DNA from: Desulfosoma sp.
GTDB lineage: Bacteria; Desulfobacterota; Syntrophobacteria; Syntrophobacterales; DSM-9756
Direction of reading: 5' to 3'
DNA length: 64,000 nt
Assembly (NCBI GenBank): GCA_037481875.1
Contig: JBBFKY010000001.1
Location: 221,782 to 285,781, forward strand
Shown here: in pieces, positions 1 through 8,836 of the stretch
How positions within the stretch are numbered: position 1 is the stretch's first letter
Layout: each line of letters begins with the position of its first letter
Translations under genes and position numbers: made by a program
Notes under the pieces: generated by a model
Told to the model about the DNA's origin: nothing
Database searches by the model: none
The model's input: only the letters and a program-made list of their open reading frames with translations

Positions 1-139
1 GTTCCCAACGGATCTGGTTGAGGCCGTCCAGAACCATCATGCCGGCGCGACGTAGTTCAACGCGATAGTCTTTGTAATAGGGTCGGCTGTCTTTTCCCGG
101 ATCATATCGAAAGATGGAGAATGTCACCGTCTTTGCCAT
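1..139 (-). CDS. sdhB: Succinate dehydrogenase/fumarate reductase iron-sulfur subunit (partial)
   Basis: Only the first 46 codons are inside the window. They read MAKTVTFSIFRYDPGKDSRP and later DYRVELRRAGMMVLDGLNQI, the usual N-terminus of SdhB/FrdB before the [2Fe-2S] domain. In the family this subunit carries three Fe-S clusters and links the flavoprotein to the membrane anchor. The ATG at 139 has an AAGAGG-type ribosome site just upstream. It lies 62 bp behind the sdhA stop, so it is the last gene seen of sdhC-sdhD-sdhA-sdhB. The clusters themselves lie beyond position 1 and cannot be checked. Confidence 0.9.
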   Translation of the reverse strand, partial: MAKTVTFSIFRYDPGKDSRPYYKDYRVELRRAGMMVLDGLNQIRWE

Positions 140-201
140 CTCATGCACCTCTTCTTTCTCCAAACTTCAAAACGCCCATGGATTCCTCCAGGTGCAACCT
201 C

Positions 202-1977
202 CTAATAAACGCGTTCCTTGGGTTCAAAGGTCGGCACTGTAAGGGGTTTCATGCGCACCGGCTTGTAGTCCAAATGGATGGTTCCATCCTCGTCCATCGT
301 GGCCAAAGTGTGTTTATGCCATTTGGCATCATCCCGGTTTGGGTAATCGTCACGGTAATGAGCCCCACGACTTTCTTGGCGTGCCAGAGCCCCTTCCACG
401 ATGGCTTTGGAAAAATCCAACATATGGCCCAGCTCCAGTGTTTCAATGAGGTCTAAATTATAAGTCAGACCTTTGTCGGCGATGCCTACCTTTTTGAAAC
501 GTTCGCATAGTTTTTTGAGGATTTCCCGTTGGGTTGTCAGTGTTTCCTCGGTGCGGAATACGCCGCAGTTGAGCTCCATGGTTTCTTTGAGTTCGTTCCA
601 GATGAGGCCCATGCGTTCCGGACCGTTTCCATTAAGAAGGTTCTTGACTTCCGCAATGCCTTTCGAGCCTGCATTTTCCGGAAGGGGCACATGTTCGGGG
701 AGCGATTCGGCAAATTCTGCCATGCGCTTTCCTCCCACCTTTCCAAAAACCATGATGTCCAGAAGGGAGTTGGATCCCAGGCGATTGGCTCCATGCACTG
801 AAGCGCATGCGGCTTCTCCCGCGGCGTAAAAGCCCTTGACCGGTTCTTCAGGCTTTTCCATGTTGCCCACGACCACTTCGGCTAAGCGGTTTGTGGGAAT
901 ACCTCCCATGGAATAATGGGCGGTCGGTGTGACGGGAATAGGCTCTTTGGTACAGTCCACATGGGCAAACACCCAGGCCAATTCCCAAATGCCGGGAAGC
1001 CGTTCATGAATGATGTCCGCTCCGATGTGATCCAGCTTGAGCAAGATATAGTCGCCTTTGGGACCACAGCCTCGCCCCTGACGCATCTCTTCGGCCATGG
1101 CTCGTGAAACGACGTCCCGAGAGGCCAGATCCCACACTGTGGGAGCGTAACGCTTCATGAAGCGTTCCCCGTCCTTGTTGAGCAAATAGCCGCCTTCGCC
1201 ACGTACCCCTTCCGTAATGAGGTTTCCAACGCCGTAAATGCCTGTAGGATGAAATTGAACGAATTCTAAATCTTCAACCGGCAACCCGGCCCGCAACGTC
1301 AAGGACAGGCCGTCACCTGTGTTGATGTGGGCGTTGGAATTTGTCTTGTAGACGCGAATGTAACCTCCCGTGGCGAACAAAGTGGCTTTGGCATGAAAGA
1401 TGTGAAAGCCTCCGTTGGCGATATCCCATGCCAGAACACCCACCACATGCCCTTCGTTCATGAGCAGTTCCAAAGCAAAAAACTCGTTATAGAAAATAAC
1501 TTGGTTTTTCACGCATTGTTCATAAAGCGTGTGAAGCATGGCGTGACCGGTACGATCCGCAGCAGCGCATGTCCGGCAGATGGCTTCCTTGCCGAAATGC
1601 TTGGTGTGACCTCCGAAACGGCGCTGAAAAATCTTGCCGTCCTGCAAGCGGCTAAAAGGCATGCCCATGTGTTCCAGTTCGATGACCACTTCCGGGGCCA
1701 TACGACACATGAGCTCGATTGCGTCTTGATCACCCAAATAATCACTTCCCTTGATCGTATCAAACATGTGCCAGACCCAATCGTCAGGCTCTACGTTGCT
1801 CAAGGAAGCCGCCACACCCCCTTGAGCTGCCACCGTGTGGGATCGCGTGGGGAACACCTGGCTGATTACCGCCGTATTCACAGATTTCGAAGCCTCCAAA
1901 GCCGCTCGAAGACCCGCTCCCCCGGCACCCACGATCAAAGCGTCATGTTTATGGACTGTGACTGGTATATCTCCCAT
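202..1977 (-). CDS. sdhA: Succinate dehydrogenase/fumarate reductase flavoprotein subunit
   Basis: A 591-residue protein, normal length for SdhA. It opens with an FAD-binding [13 protein letters not shown] motif near residue 18. SHTVAAQGG follows with His47, the residue that covalently binds FAD in this family. TEGVRGEGG lies in the active-site region, and the C-terminal capping domain is present. It oxidises succinate to fumarate or the reverse. The ATG at 1977 is preceded by AAAGGAG at a good distance; an open frame continues upstream into sdhD but has no better start. sdhD ends 22 bp upstream and sdhB starts 62 bp downstream, so the four genes form one operon. Sequence alone does not settle the physiological direction. 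Confidence 0.97.
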   Translation of the reverse strand: MGDIPVTVHKHDALIVGAGGAGLRAALEASKSVNTAVISQVFPTRSHTVAAQGGVAASLSNVEPDDWVWHMFDTIKGSDYLGDQDAIELMCRMAPEVVIELEHMGMPFSRLQDGKIFQRRFGGHTKHFGKEAICRTCAAADRTGHAMLHTLYEQCVKNQVIFYNEFFALELLMNEGHVVGVLAWDIANGGFHIFHAKATLFATGGYIRVYKTNSNAHINTGDGLSLTLRAGLPVEDLEFVQFHPTGIYGVGNLITEGVRGEGGYLLNKDGERFMKRYAPTVWDLASRDVVSRAMAEEMRQGRGCGPKGDYILLKLDHIGADIIHERLPGIWELAWVFAHVDCTKEPIPVTPTAHYSMGGIPTNRLAEVVVGNMEKPEEPVKGFYAAGEAACASVHGANRLGSNSLLDIMVFGKVGGKRMAEFAESLPEHVPLPENAGSKGIAEVKNLLNGNGPERMGLIWNELKETMELNCGVFRTEETLTTQREILKKLCERFKKVGIADKGLTYNLDLIETLELGHMLDFSKAIVEGALARQESRGAHYRDDYPNRDDAKWHKHTLATMDEDGTIHLDYKPVRMKPLTVPTFEPKERVY

Positions 1978-1999
1978 GGTAACCTTTGCTCCTTTGTCG

Positions 2000-2365
2000 C
2001 TAGGCCTGCACTTTGAGAGTGAGGATGGTGAGGACGCCCAGCCCGAAAAATCCAATGGCCACAACCCACAAAGCCCCCACAAGCACCGCTCGAATTCCCG
2101 ACGCATGCACGTAATCGTCGATGATCATCTTAAACCCGTTCATGGCGTGGTATACGGCGAAGACCAAAAAGGCGATATCCAGAGCCTTCCATGCCGGAGA
2201 CACCATTCGCGCCATGACTTTTTGGTACGTGACGGGCCCTTCTGTGGCGTAATGCAACACCCAGAAATGCAAAAACAGGGTGATAAGCAGGGCGACACCG
2301 GAAACGCGCTGAAAAAACCAGTCAAACGCTCCTGACCGACCAGATCCGAAATATTTTCCCAACAT
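2000..2365 (-). CDS. sdhD: Succinate dehydrogenase membrane anchor subunit (SdhD-like)
   Basis: A small protein (121 residues) with three predicted membrane helices. The motif [10 protein letters not shown] lies near the N-terminus, with His residues in LHFWVLHY and VYHAMNGF, positions expected for heme b ligands and quinone contact in the SdhC/SdhD family. The ATG at 2365 follows GGGAGGG by six bases. A TTG two codons upstream is possible but less likely. It is encoded between sdhC and sdhA. Which of the two anchors deserves the C or D name is by gene order only. Confidence 0.85.
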   Translation of the reverse strand: MLGKYFGSGRSGAFDWFFQRVSGVALLITLFLHFWVLHYATEGPVTYQKVMARMVSPAWKALDIAFLVFAVYHAMNGFKMIIDDYVHASGIRAVLVGALWVVAIGFFGLGVLTILTLKVQA

Positions 2366-2530
2366 CTTCAACCCTCCCTAAGCGTAAATGGTGAAGTCGT
2401 CAATCGTGCATTTTTTGGGTCGTAAATAGTCTGTGTCGAGAACGAGCAAATCCGTGTATCGAGCTCGTTCGCTGGTGGGCTTGCTAGCCATTCCCACCCT
2501 AAAGATTTCACCATTCACGATTTCACGACT

Positions 2531-2917
2531 TTAAAGTCCGAAAGCCAGCCGTAGCATGGGCACGGCACCTACTGCGACCAAAACGGCGGAAACTCCCAAG
2601 ACAGCGTAGACGGCTTTACGCATGAGACCTCGATTGGCCAGATTGCCATAGTCGATAAAAACCACACGCAGGCCGTTCAATCCATGATAGACCACCGTCG
2701 CCAGCAACCCGATTTCAAGAAGGTGAAAGAAAGGCGACTGAACGATGGCCATGACCTCGTTGAAAGCTTCTTCCCCCTGAGCCAGGTGGTGGATCACCCA
2801 GATATGAAGGAAAAGGTAGAGACCCAAAAGGATACCTGTGGCACGGTGAAGAATCCAGGCTAAGTAGCCTGGATGCAACTTGTAGCGGACCTTGGGTTGA
2901 TAAACGACTTTCTTCAT
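2531..2917 (-). CDS. sdhC: Succinate dehydrogenase cytochrome b subunit (SdhC-like)
   Basis: 128 residues with three membrane helices. The motifs are LHRATGILLGLYLFLH and VVYHGLNGLRVVFIDYG, the SdhC signature with conserved His residues for heme b. The ATG at 2917 is chosen because AGGAGGG lies five bases upstream; an ATG at 2932 would put that site inside the coding region. It is the first gene of the sdh operon. A 165-bp gap separates it from sdhD and contains an inverted repeat (AATGGTGAA near 2393, TTCACCATT near 2507), which could be an mRNA processing or stability element. Confidence 0.88.
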   Translation of the reverse strand: MKKVVYQPKVRYKLHPGYLAWILHRATGILLGLYLFLHIWVIHHLAQGEEAFNEVMAIVQSPFFHLLEIGLLATVVYHGLNGLRVVFIDYGNLANRGLMRKAVYAVLGVSAVLVAVGAVPMLRLAFGL

Positions 2918-3017
2918 GTGAACCCTCCTCATGTCATCGGAAAACTGCCCATCTCGTGGTCTTCAAGGCGAACGGTCTCGATCCGTTCGTCAACAACCAG
3001 GTCACCGATCGATTCCG

Positions 3018-3581
3018 TCAGGCCGTCTGTGCATAAAGGCGAACGCCTTCTTCGTAGAGGTCGCCGCCATGAACGTCATTGGCCACAATGACCGGAAAGT
3101 TTTTTACCTCCAATTTGCGCACAGCTTCGGGACCGAGTTCAGGATAGGCGATGACTTCCGCTGAGACGATGCTTCGAGCCATCAGAGCTCCAGCACCGCC
3201 GATGGCGGCGAAATAAACGGCTTTATACCGTTGCATCGCTTCCTTAACAGCATGGTTGCGAGCCCCTTTACCAATCATACCTCGCAGGCCGTAACGAATG
3301 AGAAGCGGAGCATAGGCGTCCATGCGGTAACTTGTGGTCGGTCCGGCAGCTCCGACCGGTCGACCGGGCGCGGCCGGAGACGGTCCTACATAGTAGATCA
3401 CCTGTCCTTTCAAATCAAAAGGCAACGGTTCTTCACGTTCCAAAAGCTCCACAAGGCGTTTGTGGGCCGCATCTCGAGCGGTGTAGACGACACCGTTGAG
3501 CAGCACACGGTCTCCAATTTTCAAGGACGTGACGTCGTTTTCGCTCAGTGGGGTTTGCAAAACGATGGCATTAGGCATCAT
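3018..3581 (-). CDS. Fumarate hydratase class I, beta (C-terminal) subunit
   Basis: 187 residues matching the beta part of Fe-S (class I) fumarase. VGPTTSYRMD-like GPTTSYRMDAY lies in the middle, GKG follows, and the swivelling-domain pattern AIGGAGALMA is present. In the family, alpha and beta subunits together hydrate fumarate to malate; the beta subunit supplies substrate-binding residues. The start at 3581 has GAGGAG upstream. It lies 66 bp behind the alpha gene. A 100-bp gap to sdhC holds a perfect 7-bp stem (2969-2975 with 2983-2989) without a U run. The homologous L-tartrate dehydratase beta is the main alternative; the sdh context favours fumarase. Confidence 0.93.
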   Translation of the reverse strand: MMPNAIVLQTPLSENDVTSLKIGDRVLLNGVVYTARDAAHKRLVELLEREEPLPFDLKGQVIYYVGPSPAAPGRPVGAAGPTTSYRMDAYAPLLIRYGLRGMIGKGARNHAVKEAMQRYKAVYFAAIGGAGALMARSIVSAEVIAYPELGPEAVRKLEVKNFPVIVANDVHGGDLYEEGVRLYAQTA

Positions 3582-3647
3582 GGAGCATCTCCTCGGTGCG
3601 CCTTTTCAACACGCATGGGTTGCGGCGCAGAAGACCTCAAAGGTGGC

Positions 3648-4487
3648 CTACAAAGAAGCTTCCTTATGACGAGCGGCATGGCATTGAATGTTTACCGCCA
3701 CGGGAAGACTGGCAATATGACATGGCATCATCGAAATGTGGACCGCAAGAGATGTGATGCGTCCTCCCAGTCCCTGTGGGCCGATGCCCAGGCGGTTAAT
3801 AGCTTCAAGCCAGTCCTTTTCCAAAGCCTGAAGTTCCGGGTCGGGATTGAGGCTTCCCAAGGGACGAAGCAAGGCCTTTTTAGCCAGCAAGGCGGCCTGT
3901 TCAAGGGTTCCACCGATGCCTACTCCCACTATGGTCGGCGGGCATGGATTGGGACCCGATTCTTTTACCCGCTGCACCACAAAGTCCTTGACCCCTTGAA
4001 CGCCCACGGCAGGCGTGAGCATCGTCACGCGACTCATGTTTTCACTGCCTCCTCCTTTGGGAGCGAGGGTGAGGCGAAAATGGTCACCGGGTTGGAGATT
4101 AACATGAATGATAGCAGGGGTGTTGTCTCCGGTGTTTTGGCGCGTGAACGGATGACAGATACTTTTTCGAAGATACCCGTCCCGGTACCCTTGACGCACA
4201 CCTTCCTCAACGGCCTCACGCAAAGCCCCTCCTACGATGTGGACCTCTTGGCCAAGTTCCACGAAGACCACCGCAAATCCCGTGTCCTGGCACATGGGGA
4301 TTTTTTCTTCACGGGCGATTTGAGCGTTTTCGATCAACCGTTTGAGGATGTCTCGACCAGTAGGGGATTCTTCCTTTTCCAAAGCAGCCTCAAAAGCCCT
4401 TACCACATCTTCGCCTAACTCTGTATTGGCGCGAATGGCTAGATCCCGTACGGTGTGTACAATATCATCCACGTGAATGGAACGCAT
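3648..4487 (-). CDS. Fumarate hydratase class I, alpha (N-terminal) subunit
   Basis: 279 residues of the Fe-S hydro-lyase alpha family. Visible motifs are PMCQDTG (Cys66), GGGSEN, GPNPCPPT (Cys182) and a C-terminal MMPCH Cys. These three cysteines are the expected ligands of the oxygen-sensitive [4Fe-4S] cluster that acts as the Lewis acid. The ATG at 4487 follows AAAGGAG. With the beta subunit and SdhCDAB downstream it forms a contiguous succinate-fumarate-malate segment on one strand. Tartrate dehydratase is a homologous alternative, made unlikely by the neighbours. Confidence 0.95.
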   Translation of the reverse strand: MRSIHVDDIVHTVRDLAIRANTELGEDVVRAFEAALEKEESPTGRDILKRLIENAQIAREEKIPMCQDTGFAVVFVELGQEVHIVGGALREAVEEGVRQGYRDGYLRKSICHPFTRQNTGDNTPAIIHVNLQPGDHFRLTLAPKGGGSENMSRVTMLTPAVGVQGVKDFVVQRVKESGPNPCPPTIVGVGIGGTLEQAALLAKKALLRPLGSLNPDPELQALEKDWLEAINRLGIGPQGLGGRITSLAVHISMMPCHIASLPVAVNIQCHAARHKEASL

Positions 4488-4777
4488 GGATTCTCCTTTG
4501 TGGTTTAACGTGTTTCAAAAACTGGAAATCTTGACAAAAGATTCCGAAAACAACTCGGCGGGGAAACGCTAAGTCAGGGCGCCATGGAAAGCCGCCCTCA
4601 AGGATGGGTCGGCGCAACTTGTCCATGAAAGAAGGTCTCCCAGAAAACACGCAGTTTCGCACGCACATGACCGTCACCGATGGGAACTCTCGCGGGAGAT
4701 CCTGGACCGTCATGTGCGCTTGTAATCCAAAGGGAGTTAGGGTGTCAATTGTTTCTCGGCGTCAAAATGAACGGAAT
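4488..4777. other. Intergenic region between dctM and fumarase with a long imperfect hairpin
   Basis: No gene is supported here. GCACATGAC at 4663-4671 pairs with GTCATGTGC at 4709-4717. Between them, GGAACTC and GAGATCC flank a CGCGG turn near 4683-4702, so the stem is long and interrupted. There is no clear U run, so it is not a simple terminator. It could be a leader structure or protein site for the fumarase operon, or an end-protecting structure for the dctM transcript. Confidence 0.4.
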
Positions 4778-6112
4778 TCAACCGATCATTTTTTGGGGAA
4801 GAAACAAGGCTATTTGAGGGAAAAGCGTGACAAGAACGACCATGAAAATCATGATCATAAAGAAGGGAAAAGTTGCCTTGAGGATGAAACCCACATCCCT
4901 ATGGCTCATGGATTGCAGGACAAAAATGCTAAAACCGACAGGTGGTGTCACCTGGGAAAGTTCCACCATGAAGACCAAAAAAATGCCGAACCATAAGGGG
5001 GAAAATCCCGCCTGCACCACCATGGGCAGCACGATGGGTAAGGTCATGACCACCAGGGAAATGCCGTCTAAAAGCATACCGAGAAAGAGGTACATGAGGC
5101 CCAGGATGAAAATCAGCATGTAGGGAGAAAGGTGGAGCTGCTCAATGAAACGACTGACCGCCGTAGTGATGCCTAAAAACCCGACCACCTGACTCAAAAA
5201 GGCAGCCCCCATGATGATGAAAGTAATCATGGTGGATGTGCGGACGGCACTCCGTAGGGCATCTTTAAAGACATTCCAATTCATGGTGCGGAAAAGCACG
5301 CCTAACACAAAGGCCCCCAGGACCCCCAAGGCGGCGGCTTCCGTCGGTGTGGTATAGCCCAGATAGATGCCTCCCAGAACCACGGCAATGAGCCCAAGAA
5401 CGGGAGCCAAATCCCACAAGGACCGAAAACGCTGTCCCCAGGTAAAAGTTTCTTCCTGGGGCGGGACAATGCTTGGATTTACGATGGCGCAAAGAGCGAT
5501 ATAAAGAGAGTAGCAACCGGCCAGCAACAATCCCGGAAGAAGGCCTCCAATGAACAGTTGACCGATGGAAGTGTCGGAAAGAATGCCATAAATAATCATG
5601 ATAAGGCTTGGGGGAATCAAGAATCCCAAGGTTCCCGCGCCAGCCAAAGACCCTAGTGCGAGAGACTCGCTGTAGCCGCGTTTTGAGAGTTCGTCCAGGG
5701 TGATCTTGCCCACGGTGGCCGTGGTGGCGGCGCTGGATCCAGAGACGGCGGCAAACAAAGAGCAAGCGAAAACATTAACATGCAGGAGTTTGCCGGGAAT
5801 ACGATTTAACCAAGGCACAAGGCCGTTGAACAGCTTGTCTGATACGGCTGTTCTGTGCAGCAGTTCCCCCATGAAAACAAACAGGGGTAGGGCCGTGAGA
5901 GACCAAGAATTGACAGTGTTCCATAGGGAATTGGCAAGAAGGTTTCCGATCTTGGTCCATACGGAAAAACCAGGGGGAAGATGCAAATCGGCGAAAAGCA
6001 TTCCGGCAATGGCAGCGGCCATAAGAGAGAATCCGATCCACAGGCCCGACAGCAGAAACAAAAACATGATGCAAAAGACGGTGATGGAAAGAAGAAGCGG
6101 ATCTGCAATCAT
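4778..6112 (-). CDS. dctM: TRAP transporter large permease subunit (DctM)
   Basis: 444 residues with about twelve hydrophobic segments, the size of the DctM/TRAP-type large subunit. It contains family patterns such as SGSSAATTATVGKI near the first third and IPPSLIMIIYG. In the family it is the ion-coupled channel for organic acids. The ATG at 6112 (MIADPLLL) follows GGAGAAG and gives a membrane-embedded start; a longer frame upstream overlaps dctQ and is not supported. It starts 44 bp behind dctQ. Together with DctP and DctQ it makes a complete tripartite system. Confidence 0.95.
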   Translation of the reverse strand: MIADPLLLSITVFCIMFLFLLSGLWIGFSLMAAAIAGMLFADLHLPPGFSVWTKIGNLLANSLWNTVNSWSLTALPLFVFMGELLHRTAVSDKLFNGLVPWLNRIPGKLLHVNVFACSLFAAVSGSSAATTATVGKITLDELSKRGYSESLALGSLAGAGTLGFLIPPSLIMIIYGILSDTSIGQLFIGGLLPGLLLAGCYSLYIALCAIVNPSIVPPQEETFTWGQRFRSLWDLAPVLGLIAVVLGGIYLGYTTPTEAAALGVLGAFVLGVLFRTMNWNVFKDALRSAVRTSTMITFIIMGAAFLSQVVGFLGITTAVSRFIEQLHLSPYMLIFILGLMYLFLGMLLDGISLVVMTLPIVLPMVVQAGFSPLWFGIFLVFMVELSQVTPPVGFSIFVLQSMSHRDVGFILKATFPFFMIMIFMVVLVTLFPQIALFLPQKMIG

Positions 6113-6156
6113 GAGCTGGCTTCTCCGAACATTCGTTTCATTTGGGACAAGAAAAC

Positions 6157-6660
6157 TTAAGAAGGGGATCGCGACGCTTTGCAACGTAAAACAGCCACCA
6201 CTCCGTGTGCCAACAGAGGCACCAGGAAAAGAATCAGACCTATGGGTATGGCCGCTTGGGGAATCCACATGGGCGTTTGCGAAGGTGTCTCCGAAACCAT
6301 CTCTAAGCTGTAAGCTTCACGAACCAGCAAGATGGAATACCACAGAGCAAATCCTGTCAAAGCCAAAGCCGCCACCGCAGCCCAAAGGTCCAGTAAAGAT
6401 TGGGAACGTCCCCTGAGTCGTGACAAAATCACTTTAACGCGAATGTGTCCGTCCGTTCCCAGGGTGTATCCCAGCCCAAAGAAAACCAGCACCACGTACA
6501 GATAAGCGCTGTACTCGTCGGCGATCATTGTAGAGGTGTTCAAAAAGGATCGAAGAAACACTTCCAGAAGGATGAGAAGAACAATCAAGATCATAGCCAC
6601 GGAGGAGATGGAGACCGCAATTTCTGATAGTTTTTTGACAATGGGGGTAATCTTTTCCAT
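6157..6660 (-). CDS. dctQ: TRAP transporter small permease subunit (DctQ)
   Basis: 167 residues with four predicted membrane helices. The typical DctQ pattern is present: a first helix with VLLILLEVFLRSFLN, then DEYSAYLYVVLVFFGLGYTL and a His-containing GHIRVKVIL. In TRAP systems this subunit pairs with DctM in the membrane. It lies between dctP (152 bp upstream) and dctM (44 bp downstream). The hairpin upstream of it is expected to lower expression of the membrane subunits relative to DctP. Confidence 0.93.
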   Translation of the reverse strand: MEKITPIVKKLSEIAVSISSVAMILIVLLILLEVFLRSFLNTSTMIADEYSAYLYVVLVFFGLGYTLGTDGHIRVKVILSRLRGRSQSLLDLWAAVAALALTGFALWYSILLVREAYSLEMVSETPSQTPMWIPQAAIPIGLILFLVPLLAHGVVAVLRCKASRSPS

Positions 6661-6706
6661 GCCTTATCATTCTGATTGCAAGAAGCTCAAGGTTACCGAT
6701 GTGTTC

Positions 6707-6738
6707 CTCAAGGAGCAGTTGAAAAACCGCTCCTTGAG
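6707..6738 (-). other. Intercistronic hairpin between dctP and dctQ
   Basis: A perfect 10-bp stem (CTCAAGGAGC, 6707-6716, and GCTCCTTGAG, 6729-6738) closes a 12-base loop. There is no following U run. By its position it probably protects the dctP message or partly attenuates readthrough, giving more binding protein than permease. The structure is seen; the role is inferred. Confidence 0.6.
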
Positions 6739-6812
6739 AGAAGAATGACGGAAGGCCAAACCAAGCCGGTTACCGGCCGGCCCATGAAGCCTCGGTTGCC
6801 AGAGCTTGTCCT

Positions 6813-7805
6813 TTACTTCTTTTTACGATGACGAAAGCTTTCCAAGGCGGAAGCCACATCTGCCCCTGCATCTGCCAAGAAACCCGTGATAATGGTGTCA
6901 GCGGCCTGATCCAATTCGGCTGCCAAAGCGGTGTCTGTCTCGCTGATGACCATGCCGTTTTCTGCAATGGCCTTCAAAGACTCTTCGTTGTCGGCCGCTG
7001 ATTTTTTCCACTGCAACTCCTGAACTTCAAGAGCCGCCTTTTCCATGGCCGCTTTTTGGTTGGGGTTCAGAGCTTTCCAATAATCCAAGTTGATGACGAC
7101 CATGTTGAGCGGGTAGGCGTAATCAATTTTCTTGAAGTATTTCAGGACTTCCCAGAGTTTGGCGTCTCGTCCCGAAACCGCAGACGTGAGCACGGAATCG
7201 ATCATGCCTGTCCTTAAAGCCGCATAGACTTCACCCCAGGGAAGGGAAACCGGGCTTCCACCCAGGTTGGCCAGAAAATCGGCCCCGTTCTTATCGTAGG
7301 TTCTTGTCTTAAGCCCTTTGATGTCGGTGGCCGTCTTGATTTCCTTGGTGGTGAAAAGGCCGCTGGGGGGCCACGGTGCCACGTAGAGGATCTTTTGGTT
7401 CCACTTGGCCGCCGCTTTATCGTAAAGGTCCTTGCAACTCTCATAGAGCTGGAAGGCTTCCTCATAGGAAGTCACCATGCGGGGAAGAGAGCTAATGCCA
7501 AAAGCTTTTTCACTACCTTGGACCACTCCCATAAGAATGTCCGACATGGGCACCGTGCCGTCCTTTACCGTTTTGAGCAATTCGGGTCCCTTGAAGCCCA
7601 AGGCGCCTCCCGGATGCACCGCAATGTCCAGGGTGCCTCCGCTGTATTCCTTGACGCGCTTGGCGAATTCCTCAGCTCCTTGAGAATGAAAATTACCGGC
7701 CGGGTAGATGGCGTTCAGATTCATCTTCACCACATCGGCGGCCGATGCCGAGCTGCACACAACGAGAATCAGGGCGAGAAAAGGGATCCAGACTTTTCGA
7801 ACCAT
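6813..7805 (-). CDS. dctP: TRAP transporter periplasmic substrate-binding protein (DctP)
   Basis: 330 residues with a clear signal peptide (MVRKVWIPFLALILVVCSSA, cleavage expected after ASA). The DctP fold signatures include YPAGNFHSQGAEEFAKRV, IKGLKTRTYDKNG and LPWGEVYAALRTG. In characterised TRAP proteins an Arg in the KxR segment binds the carboxylate of the ligand, here plausibly the Arg of LKTRTY. The ligand is an organic acid, identity unknown. The start follows a good GGAGG at 7812-7816. It is first of the three TRAP genes, and a 260-bp gap separates it from pxpA. Confidence 0.95.
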   Translation of the reverse strand: MVRKVWIPFLALILVVCSSASAADVVKMNLNAIYPAGNFHSQGAEEFAKRVKEYSGGTLDIAVHPGGALGFKGPELLKTVKDGTVPMSDILMGVVQGSEKAFGISSLPRMVTSYEEAFQLYESCKDLYDKAAAKWNQKILYVAPWPPSGLFTTKEIKTATDIKGLKTRTYDKNGADFLANLGGSPVSLPWGEVYAALRTGMIDSVLTSAVSGRDAKLWEVLKYFKKIDYAYPLNMVVINLDYWKALNPNQKAAMEKAALEVQELQWKKSAADNEESLKAIAENGMVISETDTALAAELDQAADTIITGFLADAGADVASALESFRHRKKK

Positions 7806-7840
7806 TCTTTTTCCTCCTTCTTGCGTTTTATAGTGTTTCT

Positions 7841-7858
7841 TGCAACCCAGTGTGCCAA
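7841..7858 (-). promoter_or_regulatory. Possible sigma-54-type -24/-12 element upstream of dctP
   Basis: Reading on the minus strand, TTGGCAC, five bases, then GTTGCA resembles the -24 (TGGCAC) and -12 (TTGCA) boxes. It lies about 36 bases before the dctP start. The GG-to-GC spacing is 11 rather than the strict 10, which argues against full activity. The rest of the 7806-8065 gap shows nothing else I can support. Confidence 0.3.
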
Positions 7859-8065
7859 GAACCCCGATCAGGACAGTCCCTTTTTGAGAATGTCACGATG
7901 CCTGGTCAGATCTTCTTTCGAGTCCACACGGACGCACCCGAACCTGGATAGGGCGTAAAACATGATAAAACAACTTCTGTTTTGCACATGTCGGAAGGTG
8001 AGGGCAAGCAAAAGTTTCCAGCACGAATGCTCAAAACCTATCGTCCGCAAAAACTGTTGGTTGCC

Positions 8066-8833
8066 TCAGCTTAAAACGCGATGCATTGGAACCACTTCGA
8101 TACCGGAACTTTCCAAAGCCTCTCGTATGATTGCCGCCAACTGCCATGCGCCTGGTGTATCTCCATGGACGCATAAGGTGTCCGCCTCCATGGGAATATC
8201 CTGACCGTTAATGGATTGAATTTTCTTTTCGCGAACCAAGCGTAACACGCGGTCTCGCACCGTCGTAGGGTCATGAAGGACGGCCCCGGGCATGAAACGG
8301 GGAGTCAAGGCGCCATTTTCTAGATAGGCCCGATCAGGAAAAAATTCTCGAGCCACCATGATTCCTTCCTCGCTAGCCATGTGAGCTAAAACGCCGTTCG
8401 GCAGAGTGACAAGGATTAATCCTCGATCAAAAGACCTCACGGCGTCACAGACCTCTTTTGCCAGCCGTTCGTCAAAAGCGGCCATGTTGTAAAGAGCTCC
8501 GTGAAGCTTAACATGCTGCAGATTGGCGCCGTGGGCACGAGCCACGCCGGAGAGGGCTCCCAGTTGGTAAAGTAAATAATGTTTCACTTCTCCGGGAAAA
8601 GTCTGCAGGGCACGGCGCCCGAAGCCCATGAGATCCGGAAATCCTGGATGTGCTCCCACCGCCACCCCATGGTCTAAAGCAAGCCGGACGGTGGCGCTCA
8701 TGACCATAGGATCCCCTGCGTGGTAGCCACAAGCAATGTTGGCTGACGTGATAGAACGAATAATAGCCGCATCGTCTCCTATAGTATATGAGCCAAAACC
8801 TTCCCCCATGTCACAATTGATGTCTATTCTCAT
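8066..8833 (-). CDS. pxpA: 5-oxoprolinase subunit A (LamB/YcsF family)
   Basis: 255 residues, the normal length for PxpA. It begins MRIDINCDMGEGFGSY, the family signature, and has SANIACGYHAGDP and VGAHPGFPD. Histidines and acidic residues in these motifs line the active site. In bacteria PxpA with PxpBC performs ATP-dependent opening of 5-oxoproline to glutamate. The ATG lies three bases behind the pxpC stop, so the genes are translationally coupled. Gene order B-C-A is the standard arrangement. Confidence 0.95.
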   Translation of the reverse strand: MRIDINCDMGEGFGSYTIGDDAAIIRSITSANIACGYHAGDPMVMSATVRLALDHGVAVGAHPGFPDLMGFGRRALQTFPGEVKHYLLYQLGALSGVARAHGANLQHVKLHGALYNMAAFDERLAKEVCDAVRSFDRGLILVTLPNGVLAHMASEEGIMVAREFFPDRAYLENGALTPRFMPGAVLHDPTTVRDRVLRLVREKKIQSINGQDIPMEADTLCVHGDTPGAWQLAAIIREALESSGIEVVPMHRVLS

Positions 8834-8836
8834 AGT

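Noticed and set aside
3231..4418. A long open frame on the plus strand opposite the fumarase genes
   Set aside because: It runs antisense to well-conserved fumarase subunits and shows no protein motif; high-GC codon patterns make such shadows common.
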